NCBI GenBank assembly: GCA_014529385.2
Contig: CM043949.1
Span: forward strand, 146,429,350 to 146,480,849
Length of the DNA: 51,500 bases
Origin: Adiantum capillus-veneris
Taxonomy: Eukaryota; Streptophyta; Polypodiopsida; Polypodiales; Pteridaceae
Reading direction: 5' to 3'
Shown: positions 1-10,452 of the stretch, piece by piece
Layout: the number at the start of each line of letters is the position of its first letter
Position numbering within the stretch: position 1 is the first letter of the stretch
Notes under the pieces: generated by a model
Seen by the model: only the letters and a program-made list of their open reading frames with translations
Database searches by the model: none
What the model was told of the DNA's origin: nothing
Translations under genes and position numbers: made by a program

Positions 1-106
1 TTTTTTCTTTTTTTTTTTGTCATTTTTCCTTTTCCACTTTTTTTTTTTTTTCAATAGGAGGAGTGCCATGCACTCTTTTACTCCATTAGACCCGCTTTTC
101 ATTATC
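1..106 (-). other. Pyrimidine-rich tract between copy 1 pol and its off-window 3' LTR
   Basis: The plus strand is almost pure T with some C, so on the element's minus strand it is an A/G-rich tract. Copy 2 has the same kind of A/G-rich stretch (about 14495-14550) between its pol stop and its 3' LTR, so the 3' LTR of copy 1 should begin just beyond the left edge of the window. Confidence 0.6.
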
Positions 107-1051
107 TCAATCCCATAAATCGGAGATGGGAGGGTTGCCTTGGGTATGTTCAGATTCCAAGGCTGGTTCTTCTTTGCACATCAAAGCTTTAAAAATAGGT
201 GGAGCATTTGCCAAGCCGAAGGGAGCCATGTCAATTTGTAGCTTAGACGATGTAGGTAGATGACTGCCTATCAACGGATTGATACGTTGAAAGTAGGGCT
301 TTAATCTCCATCCATTGACTCTGGTCTTGTGGAGTTTTCCTGATAAATCTGCTAATCTGTAACTACCATTCCCAAACTTTGTTTTTATCATGAAAGGTCC
401 CTCCCATCTTTGCAAAAACTTTTTGTCAAGTCGAGTATCAAGTCGGTTATCATAGCGAAGAACCAACATACCTTCCTTCAATCCTTTCCCCTTGAGATTC
501 TTGTTGATTTTATCCCTTTGGCTTGTCGCTTTGGTGATGTAGTGATCAATGGACTCTTCTCTATCTAGCTCAAGTCGTTGGAGATCTAAGATCCTTTCAT
601 GTAGAACCTCTTTTGGTTTTTTTGCCACTCTTGCAAGAACGTGAAAGCTTGAGAGCACTACCTCAATGGGGAGAAGTGCCTCCTGTCCATAAACTAGATG
701 AAAAGGGGTGAATTGGGTAGATACCTTGAAAGATGTCCTATACGCCCAAAGAGCAGCCGTCAAATGGCGATCCCAATCATTAGGCCGGTCCACAACCTTC
801 TTAGAAATGATCTTACATATCATTCCATTCACTTTTTCCACCAATCCATTGCATTGAGGATAGTAGGGTGTGGAATGCAGGTGTTTCACTTTTAACCTCC
901 TCAAGAGATCATTCAGAAGGTCAGCCCTAAAACCCGGGCCTCGATCTGATAAGATTTCTAGGGGTGTTCCAAACCTACTACAAATATGATCAAAAATAAA
1001 CTTTGATACCTCTTCAGCTGTGATTCGGGTTGTGCTTGTTGCTTCCGCCCA
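107..1051 (-). pseudogene. Copy 1 integrase core and C-terminus
   Basis: This continues the pol frame after the stop at 1052-1054. It holds most of the integrase catalytic core: the second catalytic Asp in a SDRGPGF-type motif and the Glu in NGLVEKVNG. A basic C-terminal region follows, with the strand-rich KFLQRWEGPFMI motif of Ty3 integrase tails. It is collinear with copy 2 positions 13500-14433. The last residues extend a few codons beyond the copy 2 stop. The first Met in this piece is internal (904) and is not a true start. The role of the intact protein would be insertion of element cDNA into nuclear DNA. Confidence 0.85.
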
Positions 1052-3235
1052 TCATGTCATGTAGTCAACACCCATGATGATGAAAACCTTCCCTGTAGAA
1101 GTATGAGGTAGGGGACCTATTGCATCCACACCCCACTTTTCAAAAGGGCCATAAGATATTATTGGGACTCGAGGCTCATATGTTAGTCTTCTATCCCTAG
1201 CAATTTGGCATGGCTTACATGCCTTACACCAATATTGGACATCATGATGTAAGCTCGGCCAAATAAACCCTGCTTGTAAAATCTTCCTACTTGTAATATC
1301 TTGAGAAAAGTGACCACCACAGACATCATCATGACATGAAAGAAGAATTTTCTCTATCTCTTGCACACCTGGTACTCTCCTCAAGACCAAATCTTTCCCT
1401 TTGTGATATAAATCATCCCCGATCAACTGGTAAGGTGTGGACTTCTTAACTAGTCTATGTCTTTGCACCTTGTCTAAGTGTTTGGGACACTCACCTGCTT
1501 GTAGAAAGAAGATAATGTCTTTTAGCTCCTCTTGACCTTGATATTTGGGTTCATATAGTTTCACACCTCCTACCGCCATTTGAAGCTTTTCATTTGCGAG
1601 TAAGTCTGCTTCCTTGTTATGAGTTCTCACAATGTGTTGTACCTGTGTTGCTTTAAAACCCTTCATCAAAGCTCTTACACTACTGAGCCACTCAAACAAT
1701 GTACGATTCTTGCACCTCCAAGTCCCTTCGATTTGCCTGACCACTAGCAAAGAATCACCTTTTATAATAAGTCGTTGTATGCCTAATTCTTTGCATTCTT
1801 CTAACCCAAGGGTTAGAGCAGCATACTCAGCCTCATTGTTAGAGTGAACACTGGGTAGAGTGATACCTTTTCTAACCATTACCTCCTTTTGTGGGTTCAA
1901 AATGATGATCCCCCCTGCTGCTTTGTCTTGTTGGCGTTGATAAGCTCCGTCAAAGCATAAAGTATGGGCATTATCAATCTCCTTCACTTTGAACTGTTTT
2001 GAGCCTTCCTCTCTTTGTAGTCGTGATCCTTCCCTTTCTCTCACTTTGTAGGTGAGAATGTCTGCAAGTCCTGCTCTTGTGCTATCTTCTACAAGGAAAG
2101 TGTATTCAAATTCTTGGAGTTCAAGCACCCACTTTGCTATTCTAGATGAGAGGCTCATGTGTTGTACTACATATGGTAGATTGTGCTCTAAGGTGAGAAA
2201 AACAAATGGCACAGGGAGAAGATACGATCGAAACTTCCTTACCGCAAACAAGATTGCAAAGACCACTTTCTCCATTTCAGTGTATCCCTTCTCGGCCGGA
2301 GTCATCACCTTGCTTGCAAAATAGATCGGCCTCATGTATGATGTTTTAGGATCTTTTTGTATCAAAACAACACCAATTGCTTCGAAACCTACACTTGGAG
2401 TGACATAGTAGGTCTCCTTTGGATCTGGTGGCATTAGGATTGGGAGAGAGCTAAGAATTCCCTTCACTTCCTCAAAACATTTTGCATGTTCCCTCCCCCA
2501 TTCAAATGTAGATTGTCTTGCCAACCTATGCAAAGGGGCGATGGCTTCTGCTAGGAGATGGATGAAACGAGACATGTACCTCCCTTTGTGGTTGAAGGTC
2601 ATTAGCTCCTTAGTTGTTGTTGGTGGAGATAATGACAAAAGGGCCTCTACTTTAGAGGGATCCACTTGAATTCCTTGTGAAGAAACCACATGGCCTAGCA
2701 AAACCACCTGAGATTCACCGATATGACACTTCTCTGGGTTGAGTTGTCCCCCAAACTGATGGAGCCTCTTAAGCCCCTCTTCAACCTTTTGGCAATGAAG
2801 TGATCTACAACTATAAATACAGAAATCATCCATAAAGACTCTTATAGATTTTCCAAAGAATGGCTGAAATACAAATATTGTGAATCTCATGAAGGTGCTA
2901 GGAGCATTGGTGAGCCCAAAAGGCATTACTCTGAATGCAAAACATCCCCAAGGTGTGATGAAGGTGGTTTTTGGTTGGTCCTCTTCTGCTATTCTAATTT
3001 GAAAATATCCTGAATACCCATCACACACAGTGTAGCATTCGTGACCTGCTACTTCATTCAAAATTTCATCTTGGAAACGGAGAGGGAAGTGGTCCCTCTT
3101 TGTCGCAGCGTTGAGGGGTTTGTAATCCACGCAGACCCTCCACTTACCATTCTTCTTGGGAGTGACTACAATAGGTGATACCCATTCGGAGTTGGATACT
3201 GGATAGAAGCCTTTTGTTGCACAGATCCTAGTCAC
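1052..3235 (-). pseudogene. Copy 1 RT, RNase H, second RNase H, integrase N-terminus
   Basis: The frame starts downstream of a frameshifting deletion and ends at a nonsense codon (1052-1054). In order it shows reverse transcriptase (KKNGKWRVCVDYKPLN, MPFGLTNAPSTF and a catalytic FMDD box), the Ty3 RNase H (YFASKVMTPAEKGYTEMEK), and a second RNase H. The second domain has four acidic residues in FDGAY, NNEAEY, KGDSLL and NKEADLLAN. The integrase HHCC zinc finger and the first catalytic Asp (GVDAIGPLP) follow. The stop at 1052 replaces an Arg codon (CGA in copy 2, TGA here). Compared with copy 2, about 40 bases coding for the stretch before the RT are missing at the upstream edge. Confidence 0.9.
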
Positions 3236-5385
3236 CTTAACTTTTGAGCCACGGGTTTGGTCCCTGGTTTCAATTCAATTCGATGCTCTATTACATCTAC
3301 ACCTCTTATTTGTGAGTAGTCAGTGATAAACAAATTGGGATACTTCCTTAACATATTGATGTAGGACCTCTTCTCCTCACAAGTAAGATCTTTTGCAAGC
3401 ATCTTCTCAAATCCTTCTTCAAGGTGGTGGCATCTTTCATCCCCTCGTGTGTGATTGTCTGTTGGCTTTTCTTCTACTGGAACATCTTGAGTGTTGGCGT
3501 TGAATACAATTCCCATTACCTCCAAAGAAGACTCCTCTTCACTGGTTGATGCACTGGTTGATGCTTCCTCATCACTTGAGTAAGGACTCTCCTCCTCGCT
3601 CTCTTCATCTGCCGTGGTTTCATAGTTGATATCTAGTTGCTTTCCTTCTCGCCAATCATACACCACCGGTTGACCCTTCTTAAGAATCAAACGACCACTT
3701 CCCCATTTTTGATCTGCATTCACAGCAATGAGCCAAGGCCTCCCTAGGATGATGGGATAGCCCTCCCCCTTAGCTGGCATGACATACATATCCACTCGTG
3801 CATCTATGTTACATACAGAGACTTTTACATTTTCAATGATCCCCAAACACTTCACACTTGAGTTGTTGGCTAGCCTAGCTTGACAATTAGAGGACTTTGT
3901 AATTTCAAGCCCTAACCTGTTCATTGATTTTTCCGTGATCACACACATTTGAGCTCCACCATCAACATATACATTAGACACCTTTTTACCCCTTATGTAA
4001 GCATCCACAATGGGTTCCACATCTTTTTGTAGCTTTGAGGCCACAACCTTAATGGAAAGATTTTCTTTCTTTTTTGGAATTCTTGTACTTACCAACTTTG
4101 GCCATTGCCTTCTTACTTTGGCTGATAGGTGTAAAAGTTGAGGCCATGAAATGTTTGGCTTTTGGGTTTGTAAATCCTCCAGGATGTTGTAGGGCTCTAG
4201 CTCCTTTCCCAATGGGAAGTCGTTGATACCAATTTCCCTTCGCCTTGATCTTTTCTTCTTGCTACTTTCAGCTTCTTCCATCTTTGACTTCTTCTTCTTG
4301 TCCCTTCTGGCTGAATTTGTTCCTTCACTTCTCATGTCTTCATCCTTATCATGTGCTCTTGTGCGTTTTTCTGCCGGCATAACATCAAAGTTTAGAGTAT
4401 GCTCATCTATTATCTCTTTTAGCTTGATGATGTTGACTCCTCTTTCTTCCTCCTCATGTGGGACGGGAGGTATATTTGCTGGTGGTGGTGGTCGATGAAG
4501 GATTTGTGGGCCTTGAGCTTGTTCTTGCTGCACAGTGAGAGGAGGTGGTCTGGGGGGATATATGTCTCCCGGAAGTCGCCTTGGATGTGGACAATTGTAC
4601 ATGCCATGGACCATTTCATTGCAATTCCAACATCGCAACTCTTGAGCTTGTCTTCGTTGATGGCGATTCCCTTCTCTTGGTTGTCGTTGTTGAGGTAGGC
4701 CTTGTACTAGATTCAGAGTGAGGTTCTCAAGCTGTTGAGTTAGCCTTTTTAAAACCTCTTGTTGAGAGTTATCTCCTATTTGTGAAGATTGTGTAAGAGG
4801 AGCCCTAATTGGTGCTTCCATGGTTTGTGAAGTCTCCCTCTCACTCACTTCATTCAAACCCCTTGCTCTATGTGCTTGGAAGTGTAGTTTTCTAAACTTG
4901 ATGATGGCTACCTCACGTGCTTCTTCAAAGGTGGATGGGAATTTTAGCTCTACTTTAGCCTTTAAAAGTGGATACAGGCCAACCATGAATCTCTCTTTTT
5001 TTAGAAAGTTAGGTGCACCACCATGATTTTCTAATGCAGCCTCCCACCTACCCCATAGATTGACAAAGGTTGCTTCATAAGAGGGATAGTCTTCAAGTGA
5101 TACCTGCTTATGTCCAATAAGACATTTCCATAGTCCTTCAGAAGTATCACCTTGCCCGAACCTGGAGAGGAAGCTTGCTCGCAGTCTCTCCCAATTGGAC
5201 TTGATTTGGGGTTGCAAGGTCTCATACCATGCTTTAGCTTCTGCTTTTAGAACCAACGGGAAGGCTCGTAGCTTTACTTCCTCTTCATCTCTCCCGGATA
5301 TGAGATGTGCCATCTCCAAGTTGTCAAGAAACTCTTGCGCATCTTCCCCACTTCTTGCATAGAACGTGGGAAAAGAACTTGACAT
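3232..5385 (-). pseudogene. Copy 1 gag and aspartic protease
   Basis: The start is the ATG at 5385, giving a protein that begins MSSSFPTF, matching the copy 2 gag start. The N-terminal third is a retrotransposon capsid domain (EFLDNLEMAHLI, AKAWYETL, NWERLRASFLSRF). A CCHC zinc knuckle follows (CWNCN...H...C, near residue 250), then a basic, Lys/Arg-rich linker. The aspartic protease has DGGA as its active-site motif and an IILGRPWL flap region. An acidic Ser/Glu-rich stretch precedes the end. The frame stops just before RT, at a TGA where copy 2 has Arg, and a deletion of about 40 bases just beyond shifts the frame. In copy 2 gag and pol share one frame, so this was a gag-pol polyprotein. 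Confidence 0.9.
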
Positions 5386-5470
5386 TTTGTTTAGACTTTT
5401 TGAAATCTCTTTTTTTTAAAGAAACTTTTCTCTTTCGGGCCGCACAAGATTATTGACACTATAAATCTGA

Positions 5471-5683
5471 TTACATTAAAATGAAGATGTACACATCCAT
5501 TGTTAGTTCGTACTTTATCATAGGTAGAATAAATGGATTAATTGAAGCATTGATTTCATTGAGGCGAGTGGATCCAAATATCCTCCTTATGATAGACTGA
5601 AACCTAAACTTAGTTGCAATGATTATATGAATGGATTGCCAAGCAATAGGCCTAAAAGGTTCATTGTTTTGATCGTGATTCAT
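5471..5683 (-). CDS. Leader small ORF B, copy 1 (70 aa, unknown)
   Basis: This 70-codon ORF lies in the leader between the primer-binding site and gag (gag ATG at 5385). It is exactly as long as ORF B of copy 2, with about 54 of 70 residues the same and the C-terminal half almost unchanged (RRIFG.TRLNEINASINPF, then ILPM and DVYIFILM). It also resembles the neighbouring ORF A without gaps. The protein is basic in its middle and ends hydrophobic, and I see no signal peptide or known catalytic motif. I do not recognise the family. Some Tat-group elements such as Ogre carry an extra ORF upstream of gag, but that one is much longer, so this need not be the same gene. Confidence 0.7.
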   Translation of the reverse strand: MNHDQNNEPFRPIAWQSIHIIIATKFRFQSIIRRIFGSTRLNEINASINPFILPMIKYELTMDVYIFILM

Positions 5684-5766
5684 GTGCTACTCCTTGTTGT
5701 TGGTTTGAAGACCTCGTTCCTTCATATGGCCCTTGAGCACCCCTTCACCACTCCTTGTTCCTGCCT

Positions 5767-5979
5767 TTAAAACAAAATGAAAACGTGAACATCAAAAGAA
5801 GTTTCATAATTGATGATTGGAAGTATAATTGGATTGGGTGATGCCAGTATTTCTCTAAGTCTTTCTGCACCAAACATAAAAACAATGTGTTGCTGGAAAA
5901 AGACTTTTCTATCTATGTGAACATTTACTCTAATGTGTTGTGCAAAATGAAATGGATAGATGGGAACTCCATTGTTCAT
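5767..5979 (-). CDS. Leader small ORF A, copy 1 (70 aa, unknown)
   Basis: This is the first 70-codon ORF after the primer-binding site. The ATG at 5979 is chosen because copy 2 has an ATG at the same place followed by the same Asn-Asn. Its C-terminal half carries VFMFGAERL, EILASPNPIILP and FDVHVFILF. It shares about 52 of 70 residues with ORF A of copy 2, and most DNA differences in the second half are silent. That suggests the protein was under selection in the family. Its function is unknown. Position and length parallel ORF B, so the pair probably arose by tandem duplication. Confidence 0.7.
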   Translation of the reverse strand: MNNGVPIYPFHFAQHIRVNVHIDRKVFFQQHIVFMFGAERLREILASPNPIILPIINYETSFDVHVFILF

Positions 5980-6014
5980 CACTAAAAAATTTGAAGGTAA
6001 CTTGGAAATATGTT

Positions 6015-6031
6015 CCTCAGTGGGGGCACCA
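6015..6031 (-). promoter_or_regulatory. Primer-binding site, copy 1
   Basis: On the minus strand this reads TGGTGCCCCCACTGAGG, six bases inside the LTR end. Copy 2 has the identical sequence at 8522-8538. I could not name the tRNA. Confidence 0.75.
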
Positions 6032-6036
6032 CTTTA

Positions 6037-6482
6037 TGAGGGCGAGCTTTTTGAAATGGGGCCTCTAAACCCAAACCAATGGGCCTACCCTCACAAAATG
6101 TTCGTAAAGAGGTACGTACACTACTTGGGGCACCACCTTCTTTTTGGAGTGGAGAAGGAAACCAATAGAAAAAACACTTGCACTCACCCACTCAAGCAAC
6201 ACACTTTGAAACCCCCTTACTCTATATACACTTTGGACACTTGAACACCATCAACGATTATGCAACCCAATGCCGTGCATCAAAATGAAATATGCAATTT
6301 GTGGAATAGCATTCACCTTCTCCCCATAAGAATACCCATAATACATCCAAACTCTTCCTCTCTCAAGAACTCATCAAAAAAATCATGCGCACAAGACTTG
6401 TCTCTCAAACACACAAGAGAATCACTTACACCAAACTAACACACTTTGCATAGAGAGCTCATCTCCATCTATGCGATGCCGT
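6037..6482 (-). repeat. Copy 1 5' LTR, U5-side fragment
   Basis: This fragment matches the reverse complement of the end of the copy 2 LTR, for example the block with GCATAGAGAGCTC and CTCCATCTATGC at 6447-6475. It stops abruptly at the copy 2 insertion point. The rest of this LTR resumes at 16596. Confidence 0.85.
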
Positions 6483-7561
6483 TGAGTAGCGTTAAATGGT
6501 AACTTTGCATTTGCACTACATTTCTACTCAAATGTATATATTTTTTATCAAAGTTTTAACCTAGTGTTCATTGTCTCTTTCCGTAATAGCCTTTTTCCAT
6601 ACAAACACCTTACCCTTATTAGATCTTTATGCATTTACATCATATTTCTCTCTTCATGCTGAATGTAAATAGTAAACTTAATTCTACTCTCCTAGTTTTT
6701 TTATTGCATATTCTTTTAACTAATTACCTTTACTAATTTAAATAGCTATCTACATCCCATAATTTGTAAATAAATAATTTATGGGCACTTATCTTACCCA
6801 TCTTCTCTCAAGGGTAGGGTTAACCTTGTAGGCCTTCCCTTCCCCACCACTATGTGACCCAAGTCTTGGATCATTTACTTGTGTTGGTCAACAAATCTTA
6901 AATATAATGTATATCCCCAATAAATCAAACTTTATTGGAGCCTACCTCATTTGTTTAAGGTGGATTCCCTTTTGAAAAAGCATACTACACCTTGGATGCA
7001 TGCTAAAGGGCCCCTACAAGGAGACTTGGTTCAAAAGGTGTTTTGGATGCATCTTGAACGCCTTAGATCGTGGGTATACTTGAGGAACACTCCAAAATCA
7101 GCTTAAACACTTTGAGAAGGTCAACTTTGCCTTGTACAACACCCAATTCTGAGTTACAGGCTGAAAGTTATGGTGAAAACAAGGTGCTGTGGACACTGTT
7201 ACTGCAGGTCAAAGTTACAATCAGGTAAACCACAAAGGTGAAAAGTTTTCTTGACTTCTTCAACATTCTAAAATACCAATGGGGAGTTAAAAACCACTTG
7301 CATGTGGAGGGGTCGGCTCAAGATGCTTCCAGAGACACAACAAACAAGATGGGGACACTCTACAGGAGCCACTGGAGGGACATCATGGTGGGGCCCACAT
7401 ACATTATCAACCCTTATGGAGCCTCCACGACCTAAAAGGCTATTTTTAATGAAAAAATAAGTCCCTTATTTGCATACTTGAAGGAATGGTCAAAAGGGAA
7501 CCTAACTATGGTTAATCACCTACCCTAGTCAAGTTTAACCTAACCCAAGGTCTTGTACAGC

Positions 7562-7570
7562 TATAAAAAG
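7562..7570 (+). promoter_or_regulatory. TATA-like box in copy 2 5' LTR
   Basis: TATAAAAAG is followed by a CT-rich leader. It is conserved in the 3' LTR at 15690, and a related TATAAATAG lies at the equivalent place in copy 1. This is a plausible core promoter at the U3/R border. Confidence 0.55.
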
Positions 7571-8313
7571 GCCCTTTGGCAAGCACAAAAATACACACAC
7601 CTACTCCATTGCTGAAAATAAGCTCCTCTAAGGTTAGGGAATCCATAATCTCTCTCTCTCTCTCCTCTTGTCTCCCTATCCATTTCCTAAGCTCGCTATC
7701 ATAAGCGGCACCATAGAGAGAGCATCAATATGCTATTCCTACCATTCTCTTGCAAATATTTCTCTTACCATACTCATCCCTAAATAAGGATTGTAGATTC
7801 TATATAAGAGCAAGGATATCAAGTTCAATGATCTATCTCATGGTTTGATCAACAAATCGTTGCAATTGGGGTGTCGTCGTCACGCTTTTGCTCTAAACGC
7901 ATGTAAAATTGGTAAGCATATCTTGGAAGCTTCTCATATTTTGTGCTCATTGGGTTGCTTGTTTGTTGAGAAAGTTTTTTGTGCACCATGGTGTCTATTT
8001 GCTCGGTTTCTGTCCTTATGTTGTGTGTAAGTAAGTCTTGGGGCTGCATAGATGGAGAAGAGCTCTCTATGCATGCCGCCTTATATGTGTAAGTAGTCTC
8101 TTCTTTTGGGAAAGGAAAGGAGTTGTCAAGTATTTGTGCATTATGGTGTTTTGAGTTTTGAGGTTTTGTGCTTGCTTTTCTCAGAAAGTATATGAGCACT
8201 AATATGGTGAAGGTCAATCTTTGCATGTGAGTTTGTGGAGTGTTCAAAGGGATTGCTTAAGGAGTGTGTGTTGAATGGTTGAAGGGCATTTTGTGTTGAA
8301 GCACATAAGGAAG

Positions 8314-8320
<7 letters not shown>

Positions 8321-8375
<55 letters not shown>
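8321..8375. repeat. (TG)n microsatellite, about 55 bp
   Basis: A nearly pure TG run lies in the 5' LTR of copy 2. The matching place in the 3' LTR (16445-16455) has only about 11 bases, so the length changed after insertion. Confidence 0.95.
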
Positions 8376-8376
<1 letters not shown>

Positions 8377-8521
8377 GTATATGGTTTGTTTTGGTTTCCT
8401 TCTTTCTCCATAAAAGAGGGTGGTGCCCCTAAGAAATATGCGTGTGTAGGGTCTCACGGAGTGGTTGTCTGGTGGGAGCCTTGAGTTGAGCCCCATCTCA
8501 AAAAATCCGCTCTCATAAAAG

Positions 8522-8538
8522 TGGTGCCCCCACTGAGG
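8522..8538 (+). promoter_or_regulatory. Primer-binding site, copy 2
   Basis: TGGTGCCCCCACTGAGG begins six bases after the LTR end (TAAAAG spacer). It is identical in copy 1, and a close variant sits at 20164 in an unrelated gag element. It would pair with a tRNA 3' end of form GGGGGCACCA. The tRNA is not identified. Confidence 0.75.
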
Positions 8539-8567
8539 AACTTTCCTAATTGCCTTCTATTCTCCTC

Positions 8568-8780
8568 ATGAACAATAGAGTTGCACCATATGCTTTTCAT
8601 TTTTCACAACGCATCAGAATTAACATTTGTGTAGATCGCAATTTTTTTTACCAACAACGCATTGTTTTTATGTTTGGAGCAGAAAGACTTGGTGAAATCT
8701 TGGCATCTCCAAATCCCATCATTCTTCCATTCATTAATTATGATGATTCATTTGATGTCCATGTTTTTATTTTGTTTTGA
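8568..8780 (+). CDS. Leader small ORF A, copy 2 (70 aa, unknown)
   Basis: This intact 70-codon ORF starts 30 bases after the primer-binding site. The ATG at 8568 is the one shared with copy 1. The conserved part is the second half: FMFGAERL, EILASPNPIILP, INY and DVHVFILF. About 30 of 70 residues match the next ORF (8864-9076) in a gap-free alignment, including the FG..RL.EI.AS.NP core. No signal peptide, zinc motif or catalytic motif is visible, and the function is unknown. It lies upstream of gag in the same RNA leader, so it would be translated from the genomic RNA first unless it is bypassed or spliced out. Confidence 0.75.
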   Translation: MNNRVAPYAFHFSQRIRINICVDRNFFYQQRIVFMFGAERLGEILASPNPIILPFINYDDSFDVHVFILF

Positions 8781-8863
8781 GGCAGGGACAAGAGGCGCTT
8801 AGATAGCGATCCACTCAAAGGAAACTTTCTTCAAGAGAAAGAAAAAGGAGAACACATTGTCAC

Positions 8864-9076
8864 ATGAACCAACCTGTAGCTGCTTCTCCTTTTACACCCA
8901 TAGCTCGTCAATCTGTGCACATCATAATTACTACAAAATTTAGATTTGAAGCAACCATTAGGAGAATTTTTGGACCCACTCGCCTTAATGAAATTAATGC
9001 CTCAATCAACCCTTTTATTTTGCCTATGATAAATTATGAACTAACACTTGATGTATATATTTTCATTTTGATGTGA
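8864..9076 (+). CDS. Leader small ORF B, copy 2 (70 aa, unknown)
   Basis: This is the second intact 70-codon ORF, in a different frame from ORF A and from gag, ending 53 bases before the gag ATG at 9130. It carries RRIFGPTRLNEINASINPF, ILPMINY and DVYIFILM. It matches ORF B of copy 1 at about 54 of 70 residues. The first 8-10 residues and the stretch near 29-31 vary, while residues 32-56 are almost fixed. It is related to ORF A, which suggests a tandem duplication of one small gene in an ancestor of both copies. Its function is unknown. Confidence 0.75.
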   Translation: MNQPVAASPFTPIARQSVHIIITTKFRFEATIRRIFGPTRLNEINASINPFILPMINYELTLDVYIFILM

Positions 9077-9129
9077 TCACTCATCGTAGTCAAAACTTTG
9101 TGGTACACAAGCCTCCTTGTATTGTAAAA

Positions 9130-10452
9130 ATGTCAAGCACTTTTCCTACCTTTCATTCTAAAAATGGTGAGGATACACAAGAATTTTTGGATAATTTGGA
9201 GATGGCACACCTCATCTCTGGGAGAGATCAAGAAGAGGTAAAGCTGCGTGCTTTTCCACTCGTTCTCAAAGGGGAGGCTAAGGCATGGTACGAGGCCTTG
9301 CAACCTCAAAACAAAACCAATTGGGAGAGGCTACATGCAATTTTTCTTGCCAAATTTGGGCAAGGAGATACTCCAGAGGGTCTTTGGAATTGTCTACTTC
9401 AACATAAACAGGTATTCCTTGAAGACTACCCATCTTACGAGGCCGTTTTCCTTAACCTATGGGATAGATGGGATGCTACCTTACAAAACCAAGGTGGTGC
9501 ACCAAACTTTCTAAAGAAAGATAGGTTCATGGCCGGCTTGTATCCAAATTTGAAGACCAAGGTAGAGTTAAATATCCCATCAACATTTGAGGAAGCACGT
9601 GAGGTGGCCATGGTCAAATTCAAGAAGTTAAATTTTCAAGCACATAGAACAAGAGACCTAAATGAAGTCATTGAGAGGGATTCTTCACAAAGCATGGGAG
9701 CACAAGTTAGGGGCTCTCTTGCCCAAACTTCACAAATAGGGGAAGGATCACAACAAGAGATCTTGCAAAGATTAACTCAACAACTAGAGAGTCTCACCTT
9801 GAATCTAGTGCAGGGCCTACCCCAACAACGAAAACCAAGAGAAGGGAATCGCAATCAACGACGTCAAGCACAAGAGCTGAGATGCTGGAATTGCAACGAA
9901 GTTGGTCATGGCATGTATAATTGCCCTCACCCTCGAAGGCTTCCAAGGGACATATACCCTCCTAGACCCCCTCCGCTCATGGTGCAGCAAGAGCATGCTC
10001 AAGCCCCGCAAATTCTTCGTCGACCACCACTACCTCCAGTGGCAAACATCCCTCCTGACCCACCAGTGGAGGAAGAGAGAGGAGTAAACGTCATAAAGCT
10101 GGAAGAGGAGATAGAGGTGAGCCCTATACATTTTGATGTTATGCCAGCAGAAAAGCTCACAAGAGCACACAACAAGGATGAAGACACGAGGAATGAAGAG
10201 TCAGAACCTGCAAGGAAGGAGAGGAAGAAAAAGTCAAAGAAGGAGGAAGGAGGCAAGAAGCAGAGGTCAAGGCGAAGGGAGATCGGCATCAACGATTTTC
10301 AACTAGGAAAGAATATGGAACCCTACAACATCTTAGAAGATCTGCAAACTCAAAAGCCCAATATTTCTTGGCCTCAACTCCTACATCTATCACCCAAGGT
10401 GAGAAAGCACTGGTCCAAACTTGTAAGCACAAGACTCCCAAGAAAGAAATAA
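9130..10452 (+). pseudogene. Copy 2 gag (capsid and nucleocapsid), ends at nonsense codon
   Basis: The start is the ATG at 9130 (MSSTFPTF), matching copy 1; an upstream GTG in frame is not needed. The capsid domain occupies roughly residues 10-180. The CCHC zinc knuckle CWNCNEVGHGMYNC begins near residue 252, followed by a Pro-rich stretch and a Lys/Glu-rich basic linker. The frame is cut by TAA at 10450-10452, where copy 1 has GAA in the aligned frame. The same frame continues directly into protease, so this is a single nonsense mutation and not the natural gag end. Intact Gag would assemble cytoplasmic virus-like particles around the element RNA. Confidence 0.9.

Larger units (their letters stand above)
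6483..8515 (+). repeat. Copy 2 5' LTR
   Basis: It starts TGAGTAGCGTTAAATGG and ends AATCCGCTCTCA, and is repeated in direct orientation at 14611-16595. It holds a TATA-like box at 7562, a CT-rich run near 7650 and an expanded GT repeat at 8321-8375. Open frames inside it lie in both LTR copies only because the LTRs are duplicates. Confidence 0.93.

Noticed and set aside
5385-5982. Leader ORFs A and B as pieces of one broken longer gene
   Set aside because: Both have the same length, their own ATG and stop in both copies, and align to each other along the whole length, so duplication explains them better.
7238-7435. A 65-codon plus-strand frame in the LTR, repeated at 15366-15563
   Set aside because: The same LTR duplication explains it. 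The equivalent region of copy 1 is not open in that frame.
7849-8247. A 132-codon minus-strand frame in the copy 2 LTR, repeated at 15973-16371
   Set aside because: It is open in both places only because the LTRs are duplicates. It is antisense to the leader and shows no conserved counterpart in the copy 1 LTR.
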